Assembly (NCBI GenBank): GCA_031472005.1
Contig: PZJY01000005.1
Location: 3,162,001 to 3,226,000, forward strand
Reading direction: 5' to 3'
Length of the DNA: 64,000 nt
Origin: Tetracladium setigerum
Lineage: Eukaryota > Ascomycota > Leotiomycetes > Helotiales
The notes beneath the pieces were generated by a model that did no database searches, was not told the DNA's origin, and saw only the letters and a list, made by a program, of their open reading frames with translations. Position numbers and translations under genes: made by a program. This document shows, piece by piece, positions 1-11,321 of this stretch (position 1 is its first letter; each line of letters opens with the position of its first letter).

Positions 1-624
1 ATGTAAGTTAAGTGAGCTCTACTAGTGTGAAAGAGTTGACGCCGAGAAAACAAAAGGGCGGGCTAATTACAATACTAGGATGTTCATTTGTTTCTGCCTT
101 CCACTCATGGTAGAGATTGGGTTGTAAAAATGGTTATTCTAGGAGATGTTCTGACAGCTTTCTAGTTGATTTATATGTATACATATTGGGTGCGACTGCC
201 TTTTTTCTCTTCACGGAAGCGCATGCGGCCAGTGTTTGAGTCGCACTTGCCTCTATTCTGTGTTTGAAGTATGGGCAGAAGCGTACCGAGGTGTGGGTAG
301 ACCATTCGAAGGTTTGAGACCGCCACGATGTGAGACTGAACTTCGGCCGTTAGTGATATTGAGAGTGAAAGAGTGTGGAATAATGGTGAAGTAAGAAAGA
401 CCAAACTGGTTCCTGAAAGAAGTGCTTATTGGACTTATCAGCGAGACAGAGCTGAAGGATAAGTGTCTTGGTTTCGGTATTTCTTTGCATCAGTCTTCTA
501 CCACGAAGAGAGATCTTGATTTATTTCTATCTTTCTAAGAATCATCTCTACTTATCCACCCATTTGACCCGTAATCCAAACTCCCCAACCAAATCTCCTA
601 ATACCCACCCATAACAACAACGAC
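1..624. other. Left-edge intergenic stretch, no gene seen
   Basis: No ORF here shows a recognisable family or plausible splicing. The strand opposite DDB1 is pyrimidine-rich just before position 625, as expected for the 3' flank of that minus-strand gene. A 77-codon frame at 171-404 is low-complexity and not credible. Confidence 0.6.
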
Positions 625-3600
625 CTAATGACCCCTCCTCAACCCCTCCACTCTCCCTCTAACTTCCTCGGCATCCCATCCCATCCCCTTGACCAAATCG
701 CCCTGCTCTACCTCACTCAAATCTAAAAATCTCTCAATTAATTCCCCATCAATAAACCTATACGGCTCCACCGTCTCTCTTTCTTGATTCTTAAATGCGC
801 GATAGGTATTGAAGTCAAGATCACCTAGGGTTTTGAGCCCAGGAAGGTCGGTAGCGTTTGAAAGGAGTGTTTGGAGGGTGCTGAGGAAGGTGAATGATTC
901 TGTTGGGATGGTGGAGAGGAGGTAGATTGATCCCTCTGTCTATTTTGGGAGTTAGATTTTTCTAGAAAATGATGAAGAGAGAGGGAGGGATTGAAGAGGC
1001 TTACTGTTCCAAGGAAGGCTTGTGGTACCACCATAGCGTTGCTTCCAGGTTCAACGTGGATCTTTCTAATGCAATTGACCATCTCGCCTAGATTGGCTTC
1101 GGCAATAACTTCAAGTCTCCTCTTGTCCGTCTCTGTCAAGCCCTCCAGATTTCGTTTTAACAAGATCAAATTACCTTCTTGATCACTCTCCAACCACTCA
1201 TCATTGCCAAGACTGACGACTGCGGTCGCCCAGTATGATTGATGATGTCGAGCGATTTCTACGAGTTGGTCCTCGGTTCCTTGTACGCCAGGAACGTATT
1301 GGATTAAGGAGACGGACTTCATGAGATCTGCCACAGCGATGATATCTCCTGTGATGGATATATCTATTGGACAAGTTGAAGTGCGGTAGGTGGCTAATTT
1401 GGAGAGAGTAGCGGAGGATGTGGAGGTTTCAATGTAGGAATACATGACCACTGTCTTGACCAGAGACGCAACAATCTTGCCGTCTAGGATCTCAACTTGC
1501 CGACATGCTCCTTTGATGATATGGCTACAAACGAGGAAAGGCGTTCGGTTGGAATCGATTCCGAATACGAGAAGGCGGCCTCCTGCATTCTGGGCGGTAG
1601 CAGTGTCAGTGAGGTAGGATGTCCCTACAATAAAGCGTTCCACATTCTGGCCGTCGGAGTGTGATATCGGAAGAGAGGCACGAGTAACACATTCAATCAA
1701 TTCTTGTCCATTCGAATCTTTCAAGATGAATGGCGTGCCGATTTGGTTGAAAAGAACGTCCTCGACCAATTCAAAGCTGGATTCAATGATTTCTTCGGAG
1801 TCTACAAGTTCTCGTCGAAGTGACCCTATTCCAAAGGCTCGCTCTTTGGCAGAGTAAGCGATTCGCCTGATAGTCTTACCCATTGGGAGAGTTCGGACGT
1901 GGGTTCGTCTCTCGGTGTCGATCTGTGAGATCTTGAGATGAGATGAGGTTGCGAGAATGATCGAATTTGGATAGGCCGCGCTGTCGAATGCACACACACA
2001 TGTCGCATTCTCAGCTGTTACCGCTGAGTATACGATACGACCTTCAGCTCCGTAGATAAGACTTGGATGTTCGCAAGTAGCAAATACATTGAACAAGCCG
2101 TCACTTCTAGGAAGAATCTCGAAACGAGCTTGCTGTGTACCAAGCACAACTGACTTTCGTCCCGAGAGAGCAAGTGTGTTCTTGTCGACAGCGAATGAGA
2201 GTACAATCCCATCTTCCATTGCAACAAAAAGCGTTGGGCCTGAGACTACTATCGGAAGAATCTGCGTTAAAACGATATCTCGAGGTATCGAAGCACTGTT
2301 GGTTCGTCGCAGATCTTCTGAGTGTAGTATAGTCAAGTCGATAAGATTGAGCAAGGAGATGGATCCAGACTTCCAGAATCCCACTATCCCAACTGGAGCT
2401 GCGCCGAAGGAGGGAACGTGAATACAAGCCACCTCATCCTCAAGTCCGAGCTCTATCTTCTTGATTTCTACCAACTGTCTCTTGATATTTAGAGAAACGA
2501 GCTGGTTACCATCCACTGAGAGGAGTACATATGAATCATTTGCTGATACGGCAGTGATAGTTTCTCCGGGTGCAGATCTCCATTGAGCAGCCACAACGGA
2601 TGGCCCGACTCCCAGAATCGTCACGGAAGTTGGAGTGACCTGTAACAAGAAATTGCCAGGTAGATTAAGGACCAATGATGTTGATTCATCCATCGACAGC
2701 CCCCTGAAGTTGTCCACTTCCTCAATATCGCCTTCAGAATCAAATGTAAAAACCCTCGTCTCCGTCGGAAGGGAAACTACCACTGTATCATTTGCCGCGA
2801 CTTTTTCACTTGATCGCAAGGAAAATACAGCCTGAATGTCTTCCATGTCGGCGAGAATCCCAATATCCTCCAAGCCAACACCACTTCGAACACTTCTCAG
2901 ACTTCCTTTCTCATATGCACCACTGCCAGTTACCAGTCGAGCTTGACCAGACGCATACTCATTGCTTTGCGTCTCGCCATCTCGGCCACCGAGATCCATG
3001 ACTGCAAAGTCTAATATTGGTGCAATATTTGGCATTGTTTGGATCACGTTGATACTTTCGGTCGCATCCACGTTCACCTGGACAAGTTCCAGGTCACCCT
3101 CATGAGAAGCAATGAACAGTAAACCCTCCCCTAGATGAACCATGACGGTAGCTTTCGTTGTAATTCCCAATTTTCGTACATCCATTCCAACTACGAAGCC
3201 ATTCTCATCAGTCACGAGAGAGAGAAGATGTAGGTTTCCGTAGTCGTCTGCCAGAAAGTATCGCACATCATCGTAGCTCTCCCAAGCTACAAATATCGAC
3301 GCTTCGTCCAGAGAATATTCGATCAGAGCAGAACTCTCGTCATCCAGATAAGACATCTTCGTCTCACCGACCACTATCACTCCTCCAACTTGTGCTCTCG
3401 CCACCGTCTGATTCCGAACAAGGTATCTCTTCTCTGACTCCCCCTTTGGCACAGGAATTAAGTGGCTCGCACCCACGCACAGCTGGTCCACCTCATTCTC
3501 CCTACTTTTCGTATGATCGAAACTAGAGTATTCGCCTTTCTCATTCACAATCCGATACGTAGCTAGTCTCACATCCCCCTCTAACCCCGTATCGTATAAA

Positions 3601-4216
3601 ATCGCAAGCTTCGGCCTATTCGATTCGGTGTAGAGGAAGCACGTCGATCGGACCCTCAATTCCGATATCCTGACTTGCTCAGGAAAATCCAAATACTCCA
3701 ATGTCCCCCTCCTCGGCCGGTTCATCTTCACAAAGTTCAAGACACCCTCGAACAGCTCCATCATTATGTATTTCCCCGTAGGATCAACCAAACACCTATC
3801 CCTACTTTGACTGTCCCTCATGTGTTTCTCGGAAACATCCACAAAGCTCTTGATCGTATGTAGCGTGTTGGCATCTGGATCCCAAGCCAATGCGAAGTAT
3901 TGGAAGCGCTGCGTGCCGACAAACAGGTGATCAACCTTGGATCCTTGAGGGCGGATTTTCGCCAGCATCGAGACGCGTCCGTAGATCGCTTTGCTTTGCA
4001 GCATGACCATATCGCCTTCGGTGGAGAGATTCCATATTTCTATTCGGTTCGCCTTGCTGCAGAGAGTTGTTAGTCGCTCCGTGGAGTAAAGGAAGAAGGA
4101 GGGGGATGAGGAGGGGCATACGCAAGAACTAAACATTCCGAGTCTGGCGAGAGAAGATGAAGCTTGATTGCGTGCCGGACGCTGCTAGGTCTGTGAATAG
4201 GTGCTAGGTAGGCCAT
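625..4216 (-). CDS. DDB1: DDB1-like UV-damaged DNA-binding protein / CUL4 adaptor
   Basis: Three exons: 4216-4122, 4056-1005 and 939-625, giving 1153 residues, the usual DDB1 size. The first exon supplies the family start MAYLAPIHRPSSVRHAIK and joins in phase to KANRIEIWNLSTEG, a strongly conserved N-terminal block. The last exon supplies the conserved end (FIDGELIERFLDL), which the uninterrupted reading frame misses. The long middle is the beta-propeller array typical of the DDB1/CPSF-A superfamily. In other organisms DDB1 bridges CUL4 to substrate receptors for nucleotide-excision repair, replication licensing and, in fungi, heterochromatin (Rik1 is a paralogue). Nuclear location is inferred. 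Introns are 65 bases each (4057-4121 and 940-1004) with GTATGC/CTGCAG and GTAAGC/AATAG ends. The similarity favours DDB1 over CPSF160 or SF3b130. Confidence 0.93.
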
Positions 4217-4539
4217 TTTGGAGGAAGCTTAGGAGGTCGTGGGGAAAATTGGGAGCTGTTGTCGAGAGTTCTGAAAGATGTTGATGACGGCTTCAAGCTT
4301 ATCGGTTCGGAGTTAGGCGAATCTCCGATGACATTTCAGGTGTTCAGTTTACTCACAGAATATGTGAAGAATTCCGATTGTTTACACTTTATACTGAGAG
4401 AGGAAATATCTTATAATATCGTTGCCAGATCAAATTGTTGCTCTTTACTTTGGGGAGCTACGAAATCTATGAAATGGGCGGGGGGTATCTCTTTTCCAGA
4501 CCTGAAAATGCAACAAAAAACTCCATCCATATCATCCAC
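4217..4539. other. Spacer between DDB1 and RPC37
   Basis: This 323-base spacer holds the DDB1 5' flank and the RPC37 3' flank. I see no gene. The plus-strand frame at 4259-4831 mostly lies antisense to RPC37. Confidence 0.6.
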
Positions 4540-5677
4540 TCATGACTTCTTTGCGCCCTGCTCTTCCTCATCAGATGTGTCGGAAAGACCACTAGACGCA
4601 TCATCTACCACCAAACCATCCTCACCAAGAACCTCCTTGCCCTTCCCCTTGTTGTCTTTACTCTTCTTAACTTTCTTGCTTCTTGAGACTTTTGCCGGAT
4701 CAGTAGGAGCACTGATCGTATCCATATATTCCATATCGGCCAATGCAGACTTTAATTCGGGCATATTCATCATCAACTCGTCGGTGCTCACAATATGCTC
4801 TTCGGCGCCAATAATCAAGTTGTCATTGTAGAATTGCCAAGCCGATTCCTCGTCTTCGTCGACGTATTTGTGAAGCTTCCATTTCTCTGCTTGTGCTCCC
4901 GTAATTCTGTCGGCCATGGTGTCAATTGAGCTATCTTCTCCATCAACCTTGGACTTGACAGTCATATGAATTGCTCGGGCAGCCGCCGGTTGTGCTGGGC
5001 CATTGGCATTAGGTTCTCTCGCCCGAGATGTTCGTTCTTGCTCGAGCCGGGCATCAATGTGGTGGAATTGAGGCCGCATCTGGACGACTTGATCGACTGG
5101 AGTGAGATGAAGCTGGTCTAGCAGAATGTTAGTCGGGAGTACATAATTAAATGATGAGCAATTTACTCTTGCGGAAAGCCCCAATCATGTATCTTGGGGT
5201 CAGAGCCTCATCTGATACAAATTGTCCACCCAAAGTCTGCTTCGTCAGGATCTCGCCCCTCTGAACAGCCAATGCATAATCTTTGGTCAATACATTCTGA
5301 TCGATATCATCATCATCATCGGCTGCAGTCCTCCTCCCTCTGACACCGGCTGCTTGACCACCAATTCCAAACCCTCCAGGCAGACCATGACTCCCTCCCG
5401 CCTTTGCCATGTTACTTTTCTGGATAGACTTTCCCCATCTGTGGCCTCGTTCTCTATCATAGTTTTGCCATGCATCCAGTGGAACATCAATCTCGACCAT
5501 GCCCGCGTTCTCCTTCAACTTCATCAGCGACGGTTGTGCTTTCTCCTTCGCGGAGTAGTTGGACCCCGAAAGACGGTTGGGGAACTGGAGGATGTAGACT
5601 TGTCGGTCCTCTGAGATGTGTGGTTTTATAAAGACTTCATAAGTCGCCTTGATAGGATCTGACTCGTCGTCCGCCAT
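4540..5677 (-). CDS. RPC37: RNA polymerase III subunit RPC5/Rpc37 (Sin-like)
   Basis: Two exons, 5677-5167 and 5117-4540, give 362 residues. The start MADDESDPIKATYEVFI was chosen over an in-frame ATG further upstream because Sin_N-type proteins begin at this acidic, polymerase-binding segment. The 49-base intron (GTAAAT...CTAG) joins IGAFRK to NQLHLTPVDQVVQMRP; that second block is the recognisable RPC5/Sin signature. The C-terminus is an acidic and lysine-rich tail. Rpc37 pairs with Rpc53 in a TFIIF-like subcomplex needed for Pol III termination and reinitiation in the nucleus. The window also carries Pol III templates (two tRNAs, one 5S), but that co-location is probably chance. Confidence 0.85.
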
Positions 5678-6715
5678 TTTGAGGAATGGGTGAATTTCGG
5701 GGTTTGTTTTGTATGGTGGTGGTGTTGACCGTGATGAAGCTCTTGCAATGGAACTTTTTGATGGTGACCGGAATATTGATATTCCGATAATCACTAGCGC
5801 GGGGTACGATAGATCTGATTATGTAATCAATTCCCCTTTTCCTAATATCACCAGGTTTCATTTCACGCTCTCCTCTTTGATCTCTCTCCATCACCATCAC
5901 TTTTTTCTTACTTCAATCGATGCACATTCCATTTCGGAACAATACTATCCAGATTTCAAATCATCTTTTGTTCCACCACCTCTGGTACCTGCTGACTCCA
6001 CAGTAGCCAAGCCATCACGATGCAAGTGCCTAGTGGTTGTGTGAAAAGCTTCCATCGCGGAAGTAGGACGCCCTCTGTTCCTCAGATGCTTTTGATTCAA
6101 CGTTCAGCCTTTATTTACGTGGCTTACTATCGTCCTTCTCAAATATGCTAAGGCTGAGGAAGAGAGCAAAAAGCTAAGTTATATGTTCTCGTCAAACTCT
6201 GTTTGTCCTTTCAAGCATGTTGTTGTCTTTAGCGAGCTCATGCAGAATGGAGACATATATCTGCGGCAGCCGTTTTGATTTATCACGATGCGTCATCTTT
6301 CACACAACAGTTGTACCCATCTGACCGAATATGAGTTTTTGGCATCTACTTCCAGCCTCTTTCTTTTTGCAAATTGTCGTTAAAGCCACTTTTCGTACCG
6401 TCTTCCAAAAGAGCTGCGAGGGCATTACGCGTACTAGGCTGTCAGCGGGGCAGAATCTCTCCGCCATTGGACGCGACCAACAAAATGAACAGTTAGGTGA
6501 CGACGAGAGAGCTTATGCCAAAGCTTGGGATGCATGTTTCTTTGGCAAGGGTAGAATCCTTTGTTTACTTATGAATAATGATAGCGCGTGAGATTTTGAT
6601 TTTCTGGAGGAGTGAACCCGATTTTCTTGTCAATCCCAGTCTGTTACCTCTTAAAGTTGAAGTCGACTCTGTGACAATCACCTCGAACACATTGTGCCCA
6701 TATTTGCTCGTTAGA
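5678..6715. other. Divergent promoter region RPC37 / ankyrin gene
   Basis: This is about 1 kb between two divergently oriented genes. It holds several short frames (for example 5709-6044) without family similarity or splice support. No RNA gene or repeat was seen. Confidence 0.55.
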
Positions 6716-7913
6716 ATGCCCTCTAAACCAGACGAGTTTGCTCTAGGAAGCGCCATTCCCCCTCCAGCTTACGAGGAAGTAATAGCATCGATTCCCGATA
6801 CTACGAATCCTCCTATTGAGAAGAGGCCAGTACCGTCCTATGTGCCAAATCCACACCCACAACAGCTCCAGCGACAAGGTTCGCAAGCATCGCAAGCACC
6901 ACTGCCATCTCCATCATCACAACAACCACTCTCCCCATTCATTCCAGAAGTCAAACTCGAAGCAGGATTCTGGGGCGAGGACCCTCCTCTCGTAACCGCG
7001 GCAGCACGGGGTGACATTGGCCTGGTACAGATTCTACTTTCACAAGGAGCTGCTATAAATGGAAAATCCTACTGGGGAAAACCAGCCCTCTACATGGCTG
7101 CGTCCAAAAAACAATGGGCTACCTTCGATCTGCTTCTTGCCCAGCCTGGCATAAACGTTGACACCACTTCACCGGGTGGCCAAACAATTATGCACAAACT
7201 TGCCGGACAAGGGAATCTCGAGAAAGTAAAGGCACTGCTAGAGAAAGGAGCTAAAGTGGATTCAAGTGCGTTGGGAACAAATTCGGCGCTATACGTTGCA
7301 GCAGATAAAGGGAATGTGGACATGATGCACGTTCTTCTGGATGCTGGAGCGGATTGTAACGCGGCGATGTTTGGGTGCAATTCTGCGCTCTATGCCGCGG
7401 TGAAGGATAGACGGGACTCGGTGGTCAATTTGTTATTGGCACACAATGCTGATGTAGATTCGACTTATGTGAGTACTTCTTCTTGATTATTTTCTCCTAC
7501 CCGTGCTAACATAGTTCTAGTGGGGAGGCGAAACACCATTTCATAAAGCCTGTGCTATGGGCGACATCACTACTATGCACAAGCTCATGAAAAAAGGAGC
7601 GATGGTCGACGCGAAACCCATCGATGGCTATCCCGCTCTATTTGATGCTGCAAAAGCGAATAAGCTGGATATTATGAGAATCCTTCTTGCTGCTGGTGCC
7701 AAGGTGGATAACAAGAGATGGGGAGAGACTCCTCTTACTGTGGCCGTTTCAAAGGGCAACGCTGATGCAGTAAAAGTGATTCTAGATAGTGCTGGCGATG
7801 ATTTTGAGAAGAGGAAATTCTGGATTTCACAGGCGGTGGCTTTTCTCAAGAAAAACACGATGTCGAAGAGCGCGCAGGAAAGGATGAGGATTTACTTGGA
7901 GAGCTTGCAGTAG
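6716..7913 (+). CDS. Ankyrin-repeat protein with N-terminal PPxY motif
   Basis: Exons 6716-7468 and 7521-7913 encode 381 residues. The start MPSKPDEFALGS was preferred; an in-frame ATG at 6578 would add residues that look like 5' leader. Residues 15-19 read PPPAY followed by EEV, a PPxY motif of the kind bound by WW domains of Rsp5/NEDD4-type ubiquitin ligases. A Pro/Gln/Ser-rich linker follows to about residue 80. Then come roughly seven or eight ankyrin repeats (for example PPLVTAAARGDIGLVQILL and TPLTVAVSKGNADAVKVIL). The intron GTGAGT...TTCTAG at 7469-7520 lies within the repeat array and joins STY to WGGETPFHKA. The protein is probably cytosolic and a protein-binding scaffold. No catalytic domain is visible and no specific partner can be assigned. 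Confidence 0.85.
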
Positions 7914-8638
7914 TGGGCGTCGGAATTAATGGGATAAATGACTTGGATGAGGAACGAATTTTATTTTATAGCTCTGTAGAGTGAAGATGCTAGATCTTCT
8001 CTCATGTTAAACGGATTAATTCTAATAATAATACGTATTACCAGCTATTTGCTATTCACGTCTCGGTCTATTTCCTCGCATGTTTTCAAGAAATTTATAC
8101 ATGAAAAGAATATTCGACAGATAATGGATGCCTGTTTCCTCAATTCAGATTGACCGATTCGCAAAATCAGCTTCGCGTGAAATACCCGAGGAACTTGAGT
8201 CGTGGGAGCTCGAGGATCAAAGCCATGTGGACAATAATGATAAGTCAGGTCACACAATCAAAACGGGAAGCACACGTTACACATAATCCTGTGTAAATTT
8301 CTAAACTTATTCATAGAAACGAAAGAAGCTCAAATTCACAGAGTACCCGTAGTCTTATCATCTTAACAAGTCGTTTTGTTATAGAATATTGAGATCTTCT
8401 CACGATATCTCGTGATCTGACTAGTGTGATCAGAACGAGGCTCGGCTGCCAAGGAACGGTGACGAGTACCAGATCTTGTGCCACCACCCAAGCAAGCCGA
8501 ATCACGCGAATGAATCCCTCGACTTCATTCATCGCCTTCCTTCAATCCTCTACCACCTCCATCCCTTTCTTTCTTCCTACAACAAAGTCGCCAACTGCAC
8601 CGCACGAACACCATATCAAAACGACAATACAGACCAAA
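7914..8638. other. Intergenic, ankyrin gene 3' flank and SNA3-like promoter
   Basis: An AT-rich 3' flank is followed by a pyrimidine-rich leader (about 8520-8638) directly before the next start codon. No gene was recognised. Confidence 0.55.
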
Positions 8639-9237
8639 ATGTGCTCCTCAGATATCTTCCTCGGCTTAATCGCCATCATCTTCCCCCCACTCGCAGGTAA
8701 GCTCTATTCATTCTATTCCTGTCCCCGCTCTCCTCTTACTTCTTCGTTTCGTCACTCGCGAAAGAGAATCTAATGCAATGCTAACGCACCCAAACAGTCT
8801 GGGTTAAAACAGGTCTCTGCTCCGCCGACTCCCTCATCAACATCCTCCTCTGCATGCTCGGTTTCCTCCCCGGCCTCATCCACGCCTGGTACATCATCGC
8901 CAAATATCCCGATCCAGACATCTACTCTCCACTCTCCCAAGATCCAGAGCAAGGTGGACATGGTCACCACCACGGCCACGGTCACGGCCACGGCAGAGTA
9001 ACATACGTCGTGGTTCAAGGTCCAGCTGTTCCCAAGGACGGACAGAGAGGATATGGAACTGTTCCTCAACCAAGAGTTCACCAAGGAACAGATGGAAGCT
9101 GGGGTGTGGGTGGACAGGTTGGCGGTGTTATCAATGCGAGCGCGAGCAATGGGGAGGGTAGTGCGAATGCGCCTCCTCCACCAACTTACGCACAGGCTGT
9201 CAAGGGGGGCGATCACAAGGTTCAGTCGAACGAGTAG
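8639..9237 (+). CDS. Pmp3/Sna3-like small membrane protein with His-rich tail
   Basis: Exons 8639-8696 and 8798-9237 give 165 residues. The N-terminal 55 residues form a Pmp3/UPF0057 (RCI peptide) module: two hydrophobic segments (about 6-24 and 30-53), the sequence FPPLAVWVKTG around the splice junction, and the family block LGFLPGLIHAWYII. The plain Pmp3 form ends there. This one continues about 105 residues with a His/Gly run at 74-84 (eight histidines) and a PPPPTY motif near residue 145. That arrangement recalls yeast Sna3/Sna4, Pmp3-family proteins that bind the Rsp5 ligase through PPxY and travel to the vacuole. A role in membrane stress or vacuolar sorting is inferred. The 101-base intron splits the first membrane module (GTAAGC...AACAG). 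Confidence 0.85.
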
Positions 9238-10212
9238 ATTTTCAACTTAAGAATACTGAGCTGAAGCATGTTGGGGTTAATTTGAGAGGGGGTGGTGTAC
9301 GATTTGAGGGGTGATAATGGTTTTGAACTGAGATGAAAGGAGGAAATTGCATGGCAGGCTGGATCGTGGTTGATTATTTCTTGTTTTGGCTCGGACGGCA
9401 AGAATGGTGTTTTGGGCTTGATTTATGTTTTCTGAAATATGTTGCTTGATGAGATGGGTATTTGGTAATTGATGATTCTGCAAGGAAGTTGAACGAATTG
9501 AAGACGATGCCTATTTGAAATTCTCATTTCTCAATTCGTACTTCATTTTTGTGCTATTACGACTTTCATGTTTACTGATTTCAAGCTTTTGCATTGCTAT
9601 GGGAAACCCCCATTCCTCGGCCAAGCGAGCGATCGGGTGTCGTCATGGCAAGGGAACAGTCCAATTGCTGAGGAGATGATCAAGAAGGTTAGGAACCTTG
9701 GTGCCAGGCATCAGTTTTTTGCTTACGTTAATCTCTATTGCGTTGCTCCAAAAGTGACTCTATATTTTGTAACTAGCATTTTATATAATAAATAAAACAC
9801 TGTATGGGGTCTACTCACGTCTGCTATCCAAGTCTCCTCTTTCAAAGCTGATGCCCCGAACAAACCCAATAAATGCTATAACACATCTCTCCCTTCCACC
9901 CCCCAAACAAACCCCCCCCAAAAAACTTCCTTACCTTTACTTCATTCTCTTCTGAGATACCTGTTTTTTCTTCTCCACACACCTAAATCTAAATTTCCTC
10001 CATAAAATAATATGCAACTTACCCCGTATGACTCCACACCGAATTCGTTACCCACCACCCCAAACACAAGCACAACCACCAACAACCCACCATCCAAATC
10101 CCCAAACACAGACAAATAACAAATCCACAAAGTTCCTTACCTTTAATAAAAGAGCAAACAAGCCGTCCCACCCCCACAATTCACCAATTGCGTAAAACAA
10201 CCAAGAAAACCA
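9238..10212. other. Intergenic stretch before tRNA-Ser
   Basis: No credible gene. A low-complexity C/A tract (about 9893-9926, runs of 7-8 C) and other A/C-rich sequence lie in the 300 bases upstream of the tRNA. The short frame at 9568-9795 has no family features. Confidence 0.55.
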
Positions 10213-10293
10213 GACACTATGGCGGAGTGGTTAACGCGCGGGCCTGCTAAGCTCGTTTCCTCGGAAGCTAGGGTTCGAATCCCTATGGTGTCT
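10213..10293 (+). tRNA. tRNA-Ser(GCT)
   Basis: This is an 81-base class II tRNA without an intron. The acceptor stem GACACTA (10213-10219) pairs with TGGTGTC (10286-10292), with discriminator T. The anticodon stem CGGGC/GCTCG encloses loop CTGCTAA, giving anticodon GCT (codons AGC/AGT). A long variable arm lies between the anticodon and T arms, and the T loop GGTTCGAATCC is the internal B box. The 3' CCA is not encoded, as usual in eukaryotes. Confidence 0.95.
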
Positions 10294-10300
10294 ATTCATC

Positions 10301-10307
10301 TTTTTTT
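10301..10307 (+). terminator. Pol III terminator of tRNA-Ser
   Basis: A run of seven T begins eight bases after the tRNA; further T runs follow at about 10312-10324. Confidence 0.75.
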
Positions 10308-11321
10308 GACATTTTTTTTCTTTTTGGGCGGTGGAGGAGGGGAGATTTTCCCCCTTAAAGTCTGGATGGAGATGGTGTTTTGATTTTTTGGGGTGGATAT
10401 TTGAAGTGAGAGAGATTTTGTTCTCGAAGCACCACATAGGGAGGCAGGCAGGTTCCCAGCTATTGAAAAGGGGTAAAGAGACGGCGAGAAAGACTTTTGA
10501 CCTTGTGTTCTTCTTATATTCGGATACTAGCTAAGGTCCCTATCTCGCCAGATAGTAATAGGCTCATCAAGCTTGTCTAATATGAAATAGATACCCATCT
10601 TTCCACATCTCGTCACCCTCAGAGAACTAGAAGTTAACTTGTCCTGGCTTGGCAATAAACGACGACAGTCGTAGATTAATCCCTTAACTGTTAGTGTGTT
10701 TCAGCTACACAGCAGTAATGTTTTGCTTTTTCAAAAGAGTTTGTTTGCCTAAGTTCCAAGTCAATCCCCTGACTAGATAAATATGTAAAATCAGGATTTG
10801 GTGTTTCTACCGTCTTTTCGCAAATATATTATCAACAATTATTCATCCTGGCTCTTGAGTAAATAAATAGGTATTTGTTTACCCCTTTAATTAATCTATA
10901 CACACGCAGAACTGAGATTTCGACGAGACTTCTCACTGTACATCGTAAGAAGTTTAAGTTGCCAAGTTAATAAAGGAGAGAACTAGCAGAACTAGCAGAG
11001 CTTGCAGGGCAGGATAAACAGCGAATACATTCATTTTCTAAGGGTATCCAGCAAACAAAGCCAGGAAACGCAAAAACACGCGCTCTTTCCCTTCTCTCTC
11101 CCTCGCATGCAAAATCATCTGTATGCCTGTTGTCTGTCTGTCTACGCGATTCGTTCTTTCGTCAAGAAGCAAGAAGAAGAACTCCTTCCTATGCCCTTCG
11201 TATCGCTCATGCGTCTCTGATTCTTTCATAGATCTCGTAAAAAGCCAAGTTCCTTGTATCTCATCTCTTTCTTTTCTCACCCACCCCCTCTCGTTAACCC
11301 CCCTACCCTCCCCCCCTCTCT
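10308..11321. other. Intergenic stretch tRNA-Ser to IPMK
   Basis: AT-rich sequence with no credible gene. C/T-rich tracts occur near the 3' end of the minus-strand kinase gene (about 11085-11105 and 11276-11325). Confidence 0.55.

Noticed and set aside
8045..8257. Small minus-strand frame in the ankyrin/SNA3 spacer
   Set aside because: No family features or splice support.
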